Shown here: piece by piece, positions 28,441-37,728 of the stretch | How positions within the stretch are numbered: the first letter of the stretch is position 1 | How the letters are laid out: each line of letters opens with the position of its first letter | Origin: Promethearchaeota archaeon | Lineage (GTDB): Archaea > Asgardarchaeota > Lokiarchaeia > Sigynarchaeales > SOKP01 | Assembly: GCA_014730295.1 (NCBI GenBank) | Contig: WJIN01000409.1 | Coordinates: forward strand, 1 to 46,605 | Direction of reading: 5' to 3' | Length of the DNA: 46,605 nucleotides | Made by a program: the position numbers and the translations under genes | The notes under the pieces: generated by a model | The model's database searches: none | What the model was told of the DNA's origin: nothing | The model's input: the letters and a program-made list of their open reading frames with translations, nothing else

Positions 28441-29961
28441 CTAATTTTCTTGATCTTTACAAATCTGATTAACCGTTTCAAGTGCACCAGTCATCGCACC
28501 TGTAACCCCTCCGAAATTTTCACTTTGAGCTCCAACAAACCATAATCCTTCGATCGGAGTTTTATGCGGTGGGGGAGGAACTTCTAGATGGGGAACCGTT
28601 CCCCCGAATGCATGATAATCAAGATAGGTTCTTTCCCTAAAGTCTTCGGGAGTAAGAACGATTCTTGTTTGTTCATGCTCTCGTAGTCCCGGGATAAATT
28701 CTTCGGCAATATCCAAAAGTTTTTCAGCCCATTCATTTTTATTGTTTTCCCAAGTACCATTTACGGGATTGTTTGGTGCGATGGTATAAATGGTAATCGA
28801 ATGATGACCCGAGGGCGCCATCTGTGGACTATGTATCGAAGGGATATAGGCGAGAAACCCCTCTTCGCCTTCATGATAGATCCCCTCTTTACATTCTTTA
28901 ATTGCGTTTTCTACATCATATCCAAGGTAATAATAACAAAGTGCAGCAGCGTTTTGATGAACTGATGGGTCGTAATCTACTCCAAGATGAACCATAAACA
29001 CGGATTCCGTAATTTCAAGACTTTTAAGGTAGGTATTGATATACTCCTCAGATAAATGCTCTTTTCCAACAAGTTTTAAGAATAGCTCTTTTGCTCCTCC
29101 GCTGGCTATTATAATATCAGTATCAAACTCTTCTCCATTCTCAGTTTTAGCTCCAATCACCCTTCCGTTTTTAATATTAATTTTAGAGATTGCTCTATTA
29201 GTCTTTATCTCAGTACCATACTTCTTCGCAGCAGCCGCCAAGGCTTCTACCAGAGAACCCGTTCCATTAATAATATAGGTCCATGAAGAGCGATGCTCGT
29301 GCTTTCCGTAATCGAGGGGAACACGTTCATCATATTGGGATTCTGCATTTATCGTAGGGATGATTAACCCAGGAAATGTCTTTGGTGAAGAGACATAATC
29401 AGCCAAAATTCCCGTAAACACCATATGTAGTTTCTCATTACCAGGAAAACAATATTCCATTAGATCGTGAGCACTCCAATTCTTTTTTCTCATCAATGGA
29501 AGAAACTTCATAAATAATTTGATCTTTGATAACAAGTCAGATTTGTTAGATAAGGCCATTATATCATGAATCCTATCATAGATCTTGTAGTATTTTTCTA
29601 ATCCTTCTGCACTTTCTGGAAATAATTCCTTAAAATAATCTTTCCGCCAATAGATTCCTTTATAGGTTTCTGGTTTACTGATACGAAAATCGGGAAAATA
29701 GTTTTCTCTATAGGATTTAACGACTTGGACCATATCTGAGACTTCTAATTGTTCTAATATCTTTCTTCCTGGTTCTCCTTGGCTTAGATCGGGAATTAGC
29801 ATCTGCCCCCAATCCCATTTATAGCCATCTTTCTCTATAGTAGCGGTTATTCCTCCAATAGTCTCATTTTGTTCAAAAAGGAGCACCGAATGGTTTTTCT
29901 GGGCCATTAAAGCTGCCGAAGTAAGTCCAGAGAGTCCAGAACCAATTACAATTACATTCAT
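28441..29961 (-). CDS. FAD-dependent oxidoreductase, phytoene dehydrogenase/CrtISO-like
   Basis: The 506-residue protein starts with MNVIVIGSGLSGLTSAALMA, the dinucleotide-binding fold, followed by LFEQNETIGG. It continues with the family pattern of carotenoid desaturase/isomerase and retinol-saturase proteins, with a FAD-binding C-terminal motif GLWFVGAQSENFGGVTGA. Substrates of archaeal members are unknown; reduction of isoprenoid double bonds is one option but cannot be told apart from polyprenol or carotenoid reactions. No terpenoid genes are adjacent. Length is normal (about 490-520). Confidence 0.82.
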   Translation of the reverse strand: MNVIVIGSGLSGLTSAALMAQKNHSVLLFEQNETIGGITATIEKDGYKWDWGQMLIPDLSQGEPGRKILEQLEVSDMVQVVKSYRENYFPDFRISKPETYKGIYWRKDYFKELFPESAEGLEKYYKIYDRIHDIMALSNKSDLLSKIKLFMKFLPLMRKKNWSAHDLMEYCFPGNEKLHMVFTGILADYVSSPKTFPGLIIPTINAESQYDERVPLDYGKHEHRSSWTYIINGTGSLVEALAAAAKKYGTEIKTNRAISKINIKNGRVIGAKTENGEEFDTDIIIASGGAKELFLKLVGKEHLSEEYINTYLKSLEITESVFMVHLGVDYDPSVHQNAAALCYYYLGYDVENAIKECKEGIYHEGEEGFLAYIPSIHSPQMAPSGHHSITIYTIAPNNPVNGTWENNKNEWAEKLLDIAEEFIPGLREHEQTRIVLTPEDFRERTYLDYHAFGGTVPHLEVPPPPHKTPIEGLWFVGAQSENFGGVTGAMTGALETVNQICKDQEN

Positions 29962-30096
29962 GTTATAATTATGGTAGATTTGATTTATTTAGCGTATAGG
30001 TGTATGTATTAATATTCGTTAATATTTGTTTCTGATTATAAATCATACTTTTTCACTTTGGTTATATCACAGCAGTTAATATAAATTCCTAATTAT

Positions 30097-32154
30097 ATGA
30101 TTATATCGAAAAGATCAAGTTCTCTTCAATCAAAAACAATAATAATTTATCAAACCTTACTGTTAATTGTGGAAAGTCAACCGTTTATCAAATATGAAAA
30201 TATTTTTGTGATCCCCAGCTTCCACTCTAGAATCGAGTTCGCCAAACTAGTTAAGGAGGCTTTTTATCATGTCTATCCTGATGTAATTGCAGTGGAGTTA
30301 CCGATAAACATTCAGGAAGAAATTAATGAAGCTGTTGAAAGATTGCCATATTTATCTTTAATCGGCTATGCTGACTCGTTAAAACCAAAAAAACTTAATT
30401 TCATCCCTATAGATCCTGGAGACTCAATCATTGAAGCAATCCGTATCGGACATGAACATGAGGTAGATTTGGAATTTATTGATTTTTCTGTGAAGGATTA
30501 TCATCCCGAAAGCATGCAATTACCCGATGATCATGCATTAAGTTCGATCAATCTCAGTGAATTCTACAATGTTGTGTATGATAGCCTGAAGGAAGGATGG
30601 AGGCAAGAGAAGGAACAATTGCGGACTTCGATCGATTTTAATGAATATGTATTGAGGGAAGAGATCGGAGAATATGATAATATTGAGATAGATATTCTGA
30701 GAGAACAATATATGGCATCCAATTTATTAGAACTTATGCCATTATATCATCGAATTCTATTTGTATGCGGGATGGCACACTGGGAAGGCATTAAGTTCTA
30801 TCTTGACCATCCATCACTTATAGAGGACGTAGATATTGATGTTATCCCACATAAGTATATTAAAATTTATAACATACGCGGTTCTGACGCCCGTTTTATT
30901 CTAAAAGAATTACCATATCATACCAATCAATGGGTGGATTTTCGAACTGAACTTGCAGATACCGTCTTTTCCAGCATAAAAACTCCAGAAGAGGTCCATT
31001 CGCTAATTGAAACATTTGATAAAAATCTTCATATTAGGGAGATTCTCTTACAAGCAAGAAACGCGTATCAAGAGGAATATAAAGAATTTCTCGACTTACA
31101 CAAGCTAAAAACTTTATTCCAATATACACGAAACTTAGCTATTACCGAGAATCGACTCTTGCCAAACTTATTTCATCTTCTTAATGCAGCTAAAAATGTC
31201 GTGGACGATGATTATGCGTGGAAAGTGATGAAGATCGCCACACGCTATCCATATAATGATGATAGTGATGAATATGAAACTTTGGAACTGGCGATGGAAG
31301 GGGGCTATGATTCCAAGGGGCGGTATATCAAACTGCGGAGGTCTCAACCATCCTATACGGAAGATCAGAAAGAAATCCCGTTAAAAGAGCGCCCAGAAGA
31401 ACAATATCCTGGAGAGTGGAAAGATCAATGGGAAGAGGGAAAGTGGAACACTGTATCCTATCCTCCCGAAGATAAACTGGAAGAGGATTATTTTGCTTTC
31501 ATTAGGAAAAAAGCAATTAAAAATTTGAAAGATCATCGAAATAAAATTGAAGAATTTCAATCAAGCATCAAGGATGGGATCGCCATTAAAGAAACCATTC
31601 GAGATTGGGGAATCAAACAAAAGATATATGTGAAAAATGAACAGCAAATTCAAGGAAAAGTGGATACTCTGGTGGTCATCTTTGACGAAGATGAGGAGGA
31701 GGAGAAATATCCCTATAAGCTTACTTGGTGGGCTGAACATGATAAGGAGAGTAATTTGGCTTTCTATTCCACCAATCCCGGAGAATACCTCATTGGTCCT
31801 GGAATCTCTCATGTCGAGGTCGGAGGGCTACTCTCTATTTTTCCACCGATCTACTTAGCGCAAGTTTTCGCACCTCATAATGATTATTTATATAAAGATG
31901 TACAGAATAAAGCAGAACGATTGCTTAAAGCTGCGATTCTATATTCACGAGAAAAACATATCGTTTACGTGGCAAAGAAGCCCCCTCGAAGATATTTTGA
32001 ATCCTTAGCGGGTGTAAAGCATCGCAACATAGTATATATTCCTTTAGATAATTTTTCCCAGGAATCACTCAAAACCATAAAACATATCCATATCTTAGCG
32101 GGAAAAGATAAACGCCGGATCGCCCATAACTATATTTTTCTGGATGACATATAA
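30097..32154 (+). CDS. TraB/ChaN-like N-terminal domain with long unknown C-terminus
   Basis: Residues about 30-235 of 685 resemble the TraB/PrgY/ChaN/EreA superfamily: VIPSFHSRIEFAKLV, DVIAVELP, and later REQYMASNLLELMPLYHRIL followed by CGMAHWEGI, where RExYMA and GxAHxxG are typical. Members include protease-like and haem-binding proteins. The remaining 450 residues, with a hydrophilic middle and the ending RNIVYIPLDNFSQ, are unknown to me. No signal peptide or clear membrane segment is seen. It is monocistronic with AT-rich DNA on both sides. Start is not certain: the first ATG is used, but the first 25 residues are less conserved in style. Confidence 0.5.
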   Translation: MIISKRSSSLQSKTIIIYQTLLLIVESQPFIKYENIFVIPSFHSRIEFAKLVKEAFYHVYPDVIAVELPINIQEEINEAVERLPYLSLIGYADSLKPKKLNFIPIDPGDSIIEAIRIGHEHEVDLEFIDFSVKDYHPESMQLPDDHALSSINLSEFYNVVYDSLKEGWRQEKEQLRTSIDFNEYVLREEIGEYDNIEIDILREQYMASNLLELMPLYHRILFVCGMAHWEGIKFYLDHPSLIEDVDIDVIPHKYIKIYNIRGSDARFILKELPYHTNQWVDFRTELADTVFSSIKTPEEVHSLIETFDKNLHIREILLQARNAYQEEYKEFLDLHKLKTLFQYTRNLAITENRLLPNLFHLLNAAKNVVDDDYAWKVMKIATRYPYNDDSDEYETLELAMEGGYDSKGRYIKLRRSQPSYTEDQKEIPLKERPEEQYPGEWKDQWEEGKWNTVSYPPEDKLEEDYFAFIRKKAIKNLKDHRNKIEEFQSSIKDGIAIKETIRDWGIKQKIYVKNEQQIQGKVDTLVVIFDEDEEEEKYPYKLTWWAEHDKESNLAFYSTNPGEYLIGPGISHVEVGGLLSIFPPIYLAQVFAPHNDYLYKDVQNKAERLLKAAILYSREKHIVYVAKKPPRRYFESLAGVKHRNIVYIPLDNFSQESLKTIKHIHILAGKDKRRIAHNYIFLDDI

Positions 32155-32265
32155 GTGGTTTAATGTTTATTAAAGATCCCTCGAATCCGAATCTTTCATT
32201 CTCATTAACCCAAAAGATAAAAAGAAATAAGAAAAAAACACTAATTATAGAAAAAGAGTATCGAT

Positions 32266-33966
32266 TTACTCTTCAATCGAATCTAAATATGTTTCAATTT
32301 TTCCTTGGATAACTTCTGGCTTTTCTGCCTCTTCATCTTGTAAGGCAAGCTGGCGTTCAATATTTTCGCGGTGAACGGTATTCATAGCGCAGAAGGGGAC
32401 TTCAAGCACTCTCTCGGGATCATTCGGATCGATCACCCCATAATGAACAAGACAGTGTTGTACTCTGTTGAGATCGAAGTTATACGCATCTTGAAAATGC
32501 ATTGCTCCAATCATCAAATTCTTGGTATGTAAAAAGTTGCCCGCGGTTTCAAGGCTTGGGTTAAAGACTAATTTCGCAAAGGATTGGTAGGTCTTGCTGG
32601 TAAAGATTTTCTGGGGATTCTTCACATACTTCACCAAACCGGCAAAAAAGTAAGCTTTCATTGATTGGCGATATCCCAAATCGCTCATATCATCGACAAA
32701 ATTTCCAACCTTCTCGGCTAATATCCCATACTTGGATAAATCAATGCCTTTCAAAAAGCCAGTTGGTTTGGGTACGTCTTTATCGTACACCATATTATAG
32801 ACCTTATTGGTCCATTTAATTAAACCCTCTACATCAAAGAAATTTTCTATCGGTTCCCATTCATCTTTCTCATTGATTACACAGATCGTCGCAAATCCAC
32901 AATCTTTATGACTTAGCATCGCCCATTCCGGTTTACTGTCAAACCACGCGAGTAATTTGGTTAGTTTTCCCGTTGTTGCTAACGGATAAAATCGATTTAC
33001 CGCTTCATTTGTATGTTTATTGATCGCAACCTTCAAATCGGAGGTAGTATAACGTAGGTCCATCAATTCTTCAAAACTAATTCGACCGCATAAGGAAACA
33101 GGTTGGAATACAACACCAGAAACTACATCCGCATTTTCTTTAGCGAACTCTAAAATCTCGCCAACCTCATGGTCATTTACTCCCTTGGCAACCGTGGGTA
33201 CGAGCATCACCCCATATTGTCCCACTTTTCGGCAGTTTTCAATTACTTTCTTTTTCAACGGCCAAAGGTTCACACCACGGATTTTTTTCCATGTTTCTGG
33301 ATCGTCTGTGGCATCAAATTGCAAATAAATCGCATCCACACCAGCATCATATAACGCCTTTGTATATTCAAGAGATTTTCCCATCCGAACACCGTTGGTG
33401 GATACCATTACCTCTATAAAACCCAGTTCCTTCGCCGTTCGGATAATTTCTGGTAAATCATTGCGTACCGTTGGTTCTCCACCCGCTAACTGGAGCATTG
33501 GAGCGGGGTGTGGTTTCATTGAACGGAAATGTTTCATTATCTGGACAATCTGGTCAAATGTAGGCTCGACGATATACCCTTTGGCAGAGGCATTAGCAAA
33601 GCATATAGGACATGCCAGATTGCACCGATTGGTCACATCAATCAAGCAAATACACGGAGCGGACTTATGATTCTCGCAGATTCCACAATCATAAGGACAC
33701 CCTTTTTTGGTAGATTTAATTCCGGATGAAACATACACTGGTTTCGTTGTATTATTTTCCACTGAGCCCAGCTTTTTGGTAAATTCTTGCGACCACTTAT
33801 ATTCGTCTGGATTAATAGATATTTTATCTTTGAACTCACCGTGATCTTTACATTCCTTTCTCATCATCACCCAGTTTGTCTCGGGGTCCACATAGATTTC
33901 TGCGGGAATTTGGTGGAGGCATTCGGGGCAAAGCGAAGTCGTCGTTCTAATTATTTCTTCAGTCAT
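32266..33966 (-). CDS. Radical SAM enzyme, tetraether lipid synthase (Tes)-like
   Basis: The 566-residue enzyme has an N-terminal zinc-like site (LCPECLHQIP...CKDHGEF), GCPYDCGICENHKSAPC, then the radical-SAM cluster motif CNLACPICFANA (CxxxCxxC), LAGGEPTVRND and further core strands. The order CPECL...GCPxDCGxC...CNLxCPICFA is that of the MJ0619/Tes family. Tes joins the alkyl chains of two archaeol units to form membrane-spanning tetraether lipids (GDGTs) in archaea. The C-terminal domain ending VLEVPFCAMNT holds more cysteines that bind extra clusters in known Tes. Other members act on pterins, so the assignment is to the family first. The gene is monocistronic; its divergent promoter region is 316 nt. 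Confidence 0.72.
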   Translation of the reverse strand: MTEEIIRTTTSLCPECLHQIPAEIYVDPETNWVMMRKECKDHGEFKDKISINPDEYKWSQEFTKKLGSVENNTTKPVYVSSGIKSTKKGCPYDCGICENHKSAPCICLIDVTNRCNLACPICFANASAKGYIVEPTFDQIVQIMKHFRSMKPHPAPMLQLAGGEPTVRNDLPEIIRTAKELGFIEVMVSTNGVRMGKSLEYTKALYDAGVDAIYLQFDATDDPETWKKIRGVNLWPLKKKVIENCRKVGQYGVMLVPTVAKGVNDHEVGEILEFAKENADVVSGVVFQPVSLCGRISFEELMDLRYTTSDLKVAINKHTNEAVNRFYPLATTGKLTKLLAWFDSKPEWAMLSHKDCGFATICVINEKDEWEPIENFFDVEGLIKWTNKVYNMVYDKDVPKPTGFLKGIDLSKYGILAEKVGNFVDDMSDLGYRQSMKAYFFAGLVKYVKNPQKIFTSKTYQSFAKLVFNPSLETAGNFLHTKNLMIGAMHFQDAYNFDLNRVQHCLVHYGVIDPNDPERVLEVPFCAMNTVHRENIERQLALQDEEAEKPEVIQGKIETYLDSIEE

Positions 33967-34282
33967 TGTGTTAACTCCATTTGTAGTTTGTTTCGAAAAT
34001 AATATATTTGATTAAAAATTCGTTTAACCAATTATTGATTAAATCTTTTAAATATTTTTTAATATCAATAAGAATATTATTTAATTTGAAATTTTCACAT
34101 AAAAGCTTATAAAATCTGTTCTTTTCTATTATTAACCTATTTTTCTTTATAGAAATATTTTATAGGATTGTATTTTAAAAATAAAAGTAATTAAAAATTA
34201 GAAAAAAGTTCTAAAAACTGAGTAAAAGAAATATTGTTTACATAATCGTTAACAACAAATATGATCCTTTTTTTAGTTCTTT
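33967..34282. other. Intergenic region without a recognisable gene
   Basis: This 316-nt stretch between the divergent Tes-like and DUF3592 genes is nearly all A and T. I see no protein-like frame, no stable hairpin and no repeat; it probably only holds the two promoters. Confidence 0.5.
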
Positions 34283-34717
34283 ATGAATCTTGCAAATATT
34301 CTCATAGGGATTATTTTACTGGTTATTGGAGGCTTAGTATTGGTTTTTTCCTTGTATAAGATTCAAGATCTCATGAAGAGTAAAGATTGGCCCGCAGTCG
34401 AGGGGAAAATCACAGATATGCGCTTAACTAAACAATATGATGAAGATTCTGGCAAATTTTATAGAATTGATCTTCGCTATGAATACCAGTTTGGAGATTC
34501 GCTCTATTCCGGAGAGGATAAACTGCTCAATTATCAGTCGAAAAAGAGGGAGCTTAAAAAGAAATATGCGCCTGGCGAACCTCTCACGGCATATTATAAT
34601 CCAGAACAAATAGGGGAATCCGTGTTGGAACCTGGGATTAATCTCGGAATGCTAATCGCATTAATCTTGATTCCCGTCATACTCATGATAACCGGTGGCG
34701 TCTTTCTTGGCAGCTAA
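34283..34717 (+). CDS. DUF3592 membrane protein
   Basis: The 144-residue protein has one transmembrane helix at each end (about 4-26 and 120-142) and a beta-rich loop between them. DWPAVEGKITD, then DLRYEYQFGD and PLTAYYNPEQIGESVLEPG, match DUF3592. The loop is expected on the outside. Function unknown. ATG at 34283 has no good Shine-Dalgarno; T-rich DNA precedes it. Confidence 0.8.
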   Translation: MNLANILIGIILLVIGGLVLVFSLYKIQDLMKSKDWPAVEGKITDMRLTKQYDEDSGKFYRIDLRYEYQFGDSLYSGEDKLLNYQSKKRELKKKYAPGEPLTAYYNPEQIGESVLEPGINLGMLIALILIPVILMITGGVFLGS

Positions 34718-34927
34718 GCAATGTCTATATTAGTTTTAATAGATATTATCCATTCCCTATCATATTTTTATCCTCCAAGGATTTCTATACAGATTTTCGA
34801 AAAATTTTGTGTTTTTGTAAGGTAAAGTTATATATCGAGATACTTAGAAAATCAGAAATCTTCTTTCTCTCTTAGCGATAGTAATAGAAAAGAAAATGAT
34901 AAAGATATGGAAAAAAAAGTTAAAAAT

Positions 34928-35788
34928 TTAACCAAATAATATTAGCAAAGATTCTCCAAATGCATCCGAGCCGTGAGCTATGCCAGGAGCGATGATGTTC
35001 TGTGTCTTCTCCTTGATTAGTCCGAAAAACAGTCCAGCAGCAAACGTCCAAATCCCCCACCCCCAATTCAGTTCAAAGACACCTTCAAAGGGACTAAATG
35101 GATTAAATATATGAGAGAGTCCAAAAAGCGCCGCAGCAACAAATAAACCGATCCCAAAATTCACATTAAGTAGTTTATATGGCGTTCCGAACTCCTTGTT
35201 AACTCTTGGCTGATAATATCCCCGATACCGAAATTCCTCACCAAATCCTGAAAAGATGAACTGCCAGATCACTGTCGATACTACTTTAAACAAGGTATTC
35301 GGGGATTTATGTAAATACAATCCGAAAACTATGGGCATTAACAACAAGAGAGTCAAGAATGCCACATTAACGAATGCTTTTCGCTTATTCGTCTCAACCT
35401 TTTCTCGATCTGTATTTTTGGTTATTAAAAGAAGCAAAAGGATCGCCACAAATACAAATCCCGAGATTATAAGACTGTCCAAAAGAATTGTGTAAGTTAG
35501 TTGCAGAAGGAGAAAGGCAGCGATAGGGATAACCCATACCAACCACCCCGTAAAACCTATATCCAGCGCAAATTTCCATCCCTCTTTTTTAAAGCCATTC
35601 TCTTTAAAATTGGTTGTGGAAAGATAAATAGCCAGAAATGTGATTAGCATAGAAATGACTCCGCTTGTATAGCTCCACCCCAGAATGGCGATTTCGTCTT
35701 GAAAAAATTGGATGGGTTTTAATATCCAGCTTATGATCTGAGTCGCAAGAAAGACGAGACTAACTTCAATTAATGATTTTCCTTTCAT
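34928..35788 (-). CDS. CPBP-family (Rce1-like) intramembrane protease
   Basis: About eight hydrophobic segments fill the 286 residues. The catalytic motifs of CPBP proteins are present in order: GFGEEFRYRGY (EExxxR), ALFGLSHIF (FxxxH) and GIAHGSDAF (H with downstream Asp). Eukaryotic Rce1 cleaves CAAX-box proteins; archaeal relatives are of unknown specificity, and the GTPase in this window lacks a CAAX box. The gene has its own AT-rich promoter region, next to the structured element at 35,971-36,120. Confidence 0.85.
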   Translation of the reverse strand: MKGKSLIEVSLVFLATQIISWILKPIQFFQDEIAILGWSYTSGVISMLITFLAIYLSTTNFKENGFKKEGWKFALDIGFTGWLVWVIPIAAFLLLQLTYTILLDSLIISGFVFVAILLLLLITKNTDREKVETNKRKAFVNVAFLTLLLLMPIVFGLYLHKSPNTLFKVVSTVIWQFIFSGFGEEFRYRGYYQPRVNKEFGTPYKLLNVNFGIGLFVAAALFGLSHIFNPFSPFEGVFELNWGWGIWTFAAGLFFGLIKEKTQNIIAPGIAHGSDAFGESLLILFG

Positions 35789-35970
35789 ATAGTTTGACCT
35801 CTGAGAATTTTTTCATATTTCTAGAGATAAATTTTGTAAATATTTAAAAATCATTTGGAATCCAATTTTTTTCTTAAGGTTATATAATCAAATAAGATAT
35901 TTTTACAGCTTTAGGATTTATTTGAAAGGAAATTGTGTTGAAAATGAAAGGTATTAAAATGATAAGGGAA

Positions 35971-36120
35971 AAGGTGGCTCTCAGCCACGGAGACCTAAAG
36001 ACAAGGTCAAAAATAAAATAGGGGGAGGAGGGCGAATCATCTCAGCACTACGCTGAGAAACTAAGTGTATATTCTACACTAACCAAAAGACAAAAATCCA
36101 GGGTGTGGTTCTGAGAGCCT
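35971..36120 (+). ncRNA. Compact multi-hairpin element: candidate structured RNA
   Basis: Within 150 nt of a gene-free, AT-rich region there are four hairpins: GTGGC/GCCAC (35974-35988), GACCT/AGGTC (35992-36008), TCTCAGC/GCTGAGA with a 5-nt loop (36040-36058) and AGTGTA/TACACT (36064-36080). In addition, GGCTCTCAG (35976-35984) is exactly complementary to CTGAGAGCC (36111-36119) and could close the whole element into a multi-way junction, in competition with the first hairpin. The segment TCTCAG occurs twice and CTGAGA twice, so alternative pairings are possible. The strand is unknown: a TTATATAA at about 35880 could start it on plus, and TATATAAAGG at 36117-36126 on minus. No match to tRNA, SRP RNA or RNase P RNA was seen. 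Confidence 0.5.
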
Positions 36121-36295
36121 TTATATACCCCCCTTATATAACATCATATCAATAATGATTTATCCTTGACCTACTGAAGGGATTTTTAGGTTAATATTAA
36201 TATTGATTTTAGAGAATTTAAATTTTTTGGTAAAAGGTTGTCTCAAAAGAATGATAACGAATCAATATTGGTTTCTAAGTGCTAATAGGAGAATA

Positions 36296-36435
36296 TTATA
36301 CAACAATATTTCTATAATCTTGTTTAATTTTGTTTTTATATTTTGTACCGATGGGATTATTTGATAAATCAACATATTTTATATGTTTTAAATCGATTAA
36401 TTTATTTAATTTTGATATATGCTTAAGAGTGTTTT
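36296..36435 (-). pseudogene. Leucine-rich-repeat remnant
   Basis: A minus-strand frame without start codon reads NTLKHISKLNKLIDLKHI, then KYVDLSNNPIG and about 20 more residues to a stop at 36296. The spacing of leucines and the LSNNPI ending match a terminal leucine-rich repeat, a common protein-binding repeat in Asgard proteins. Upstream of the first Leu the frame loses the pattern. It appears to be the tail of a lost gene in the 724-nt gap between the CPBP and 132-aa genes. The rest of the gap (36,121-36,295 and 36,436-36,512) shows nothing else. Confidence 0.4.
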
Positions 36436-36512
36436 CTCTGTGAAAAAACGAGAAATTTATTAGGATATAGAATATAGATTGAATTATATCTAAGTGGAGA
36501 ACGAATAAGAGA

Positions 36513-36911
36513 ATGACAGAAAATCAAGACCAAAAGAATGAACCAGAATTTACATTGGATATTGGAACGGGAGTATTCGCTATTATTGGATTTATTACCT
36601 CATGGATCAATATGGTGCTCATTCATGATGCACAGAGTGCGAATATCCATGAACAATTAAAGATCTTTTGGTATTTCACGATTATATTTACCACGATTAT
36701 CCCTACCATCGGAATTGGTCTAAAAAATCGCCTCTGGGGGTATGGCTATATTCTTGGATTTGCAACAGCAGGGATCCCCTTCGCCATCATAGTTGAGCTC
36801 TTTATTGGGGGCTACACGTTTGCGACCACGCTTTTTATTTTCACCATATTGTGGATTATCTTCTGGAAGGCATGGAGAAGCCTCAAATCTATAAAGATGA
36901 TTTCAGATTAA
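36513..36911 (+). CDS. Small four-helix membrane protein, unknown
   Basis: After a polar first 20 residues the 132-aa product is mostly hydrophobic, with four likely transmembrane helices (GVFAIIGFITSWINMVLI, FWYFTIIFTTIIPTIGIGL, GYILGFATAGIPFAIIVELF, FATTLFIFTILWIIFW). No family recognised. The ATG is preceded by GTGGAGAACG, a weak Shine-Dalgarno. Stands alone, converging with the next gene. Confidence 0.6.
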   Translation: MTENQDQKNEPEFTLDIGTGVFAIIGFITSWINMVLIHDAQSANIHEQLKIFWYFTIIFTTIIPTIGIGLKNRLWGYGYILGFATAGIPFAIIVELFIGGYTFATTLFIFTILWIIFWKAWRSLKSIKMISD

Positions 36912-36992
36912 ACCCAAGTAGAGTTCTTGAAAAACCACAACTATTTCACTTATCTTTACGAGTCAGAGATTCAAAAAGAAGGGAAAAAATAA

Positions 36993-37454
36993 TTATGAGA
37001 GTAGATCAACATCTTCAAAAATAACATCATTCACTTTTTCAATTGCCATAAACGCGCGCTTAATTTCTTCGATATCTTCTGAATCTATCCCATCTCCCGT
37101 GATATAAGATTCATAATAACAATCACTCAATTCATAGCATAATCCCGTGGTGTGAAGGACATCCTTGCTCAAATTCAATTCTCGCAATACACTTGATATA
37201 CCCTTTACAAGGTTTGGGGAGAACTCTTCCAATTTGATGAGGATTTTCTTTATATTATTGGTAGAACTGGGAAAGCAACTAATTTTTACCACATCCTCTC
37301 GTGAAATAAATATCAGTAAGTAAAAGGGAGCATCCATTACCTCTTCTTTAATCTCTCCGGGAAAGATGACGTTCGATTGGAGTTCCTCCTTATCGATTAT
37401 TACCCCTACTGAAATTTTATTTTTCTGCGCGTCTTTACTTTTCTCAGATTCCAT
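36993..37454 (-). CDS. Unknown acidic protein, ACT-like C-terminal half possible
   Basis: The 153-residue protein has no clear family. Residues 55-150 show a strand (VKISCFPSS), a helix (LVKGISSVLRELNLS), two strands (VLHTTGLCYELSD, CYYESYI), a helix (IEEIKRAFMAIEKV) and a strand (DVIFEDVDL). This beta-alpha-beta-beta-alpha-beta order resembles an ACT-type ligand-binding domain. The N-terminal third has two predicted strands. The AT-rich leader separates it from a divergent longin-like gene 274 nt away. Reading as a small sensor is inference only. Confidence 0.4.
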   Translation of the reverse strand: MESEKSKDAQKNKISVGVIIDKEELQSNVIFPGEIKEEVMDAPFYLLIFISREDVVKISCFPSSTNNIKKILIKLEEFSPNLVKGISSVLRELNLSKDVLHTTGLCYELSDCYYESYITGDGIDSEDIEEIKRAFMAIEKVNDVIFEDVDLLS

Positions 37455-37728
37455 TTTTATCGAATTTCTAGAACTAATTAAGTATTATTAAGAAAGTGAT
37501 ATAATTTTAATTTAATTTTTTTGTGATAACAATCTCAATTTTTTTTCTTCGTAAAAACTTCCTAAATAGAAGAATCATTATGAAAATGGGAGATCAATTA
37601 ATCAGAAATCAGATAATATTTTCCGTGTAACATAAAGGTAATATTCATATTTTTTATGAACATCTTCTATTGATTATATAACTGACATAGGGATAATTTC
37701 CCCACCATTCTCGATATTATTAAATATA

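Noticed and set aside
36021..36032. G-quadruplex in GGGGGAGGAGGG
   Set aside because: Too few runs of three or more G for a stable quadruplex.
35971..36120. tRNA, SRP RNA or RNase P RNA
   Set aside because: No T-arm GGTTC sequence, no SRP loop and no conserved RNase P boxes could be found; only hairpins remain.
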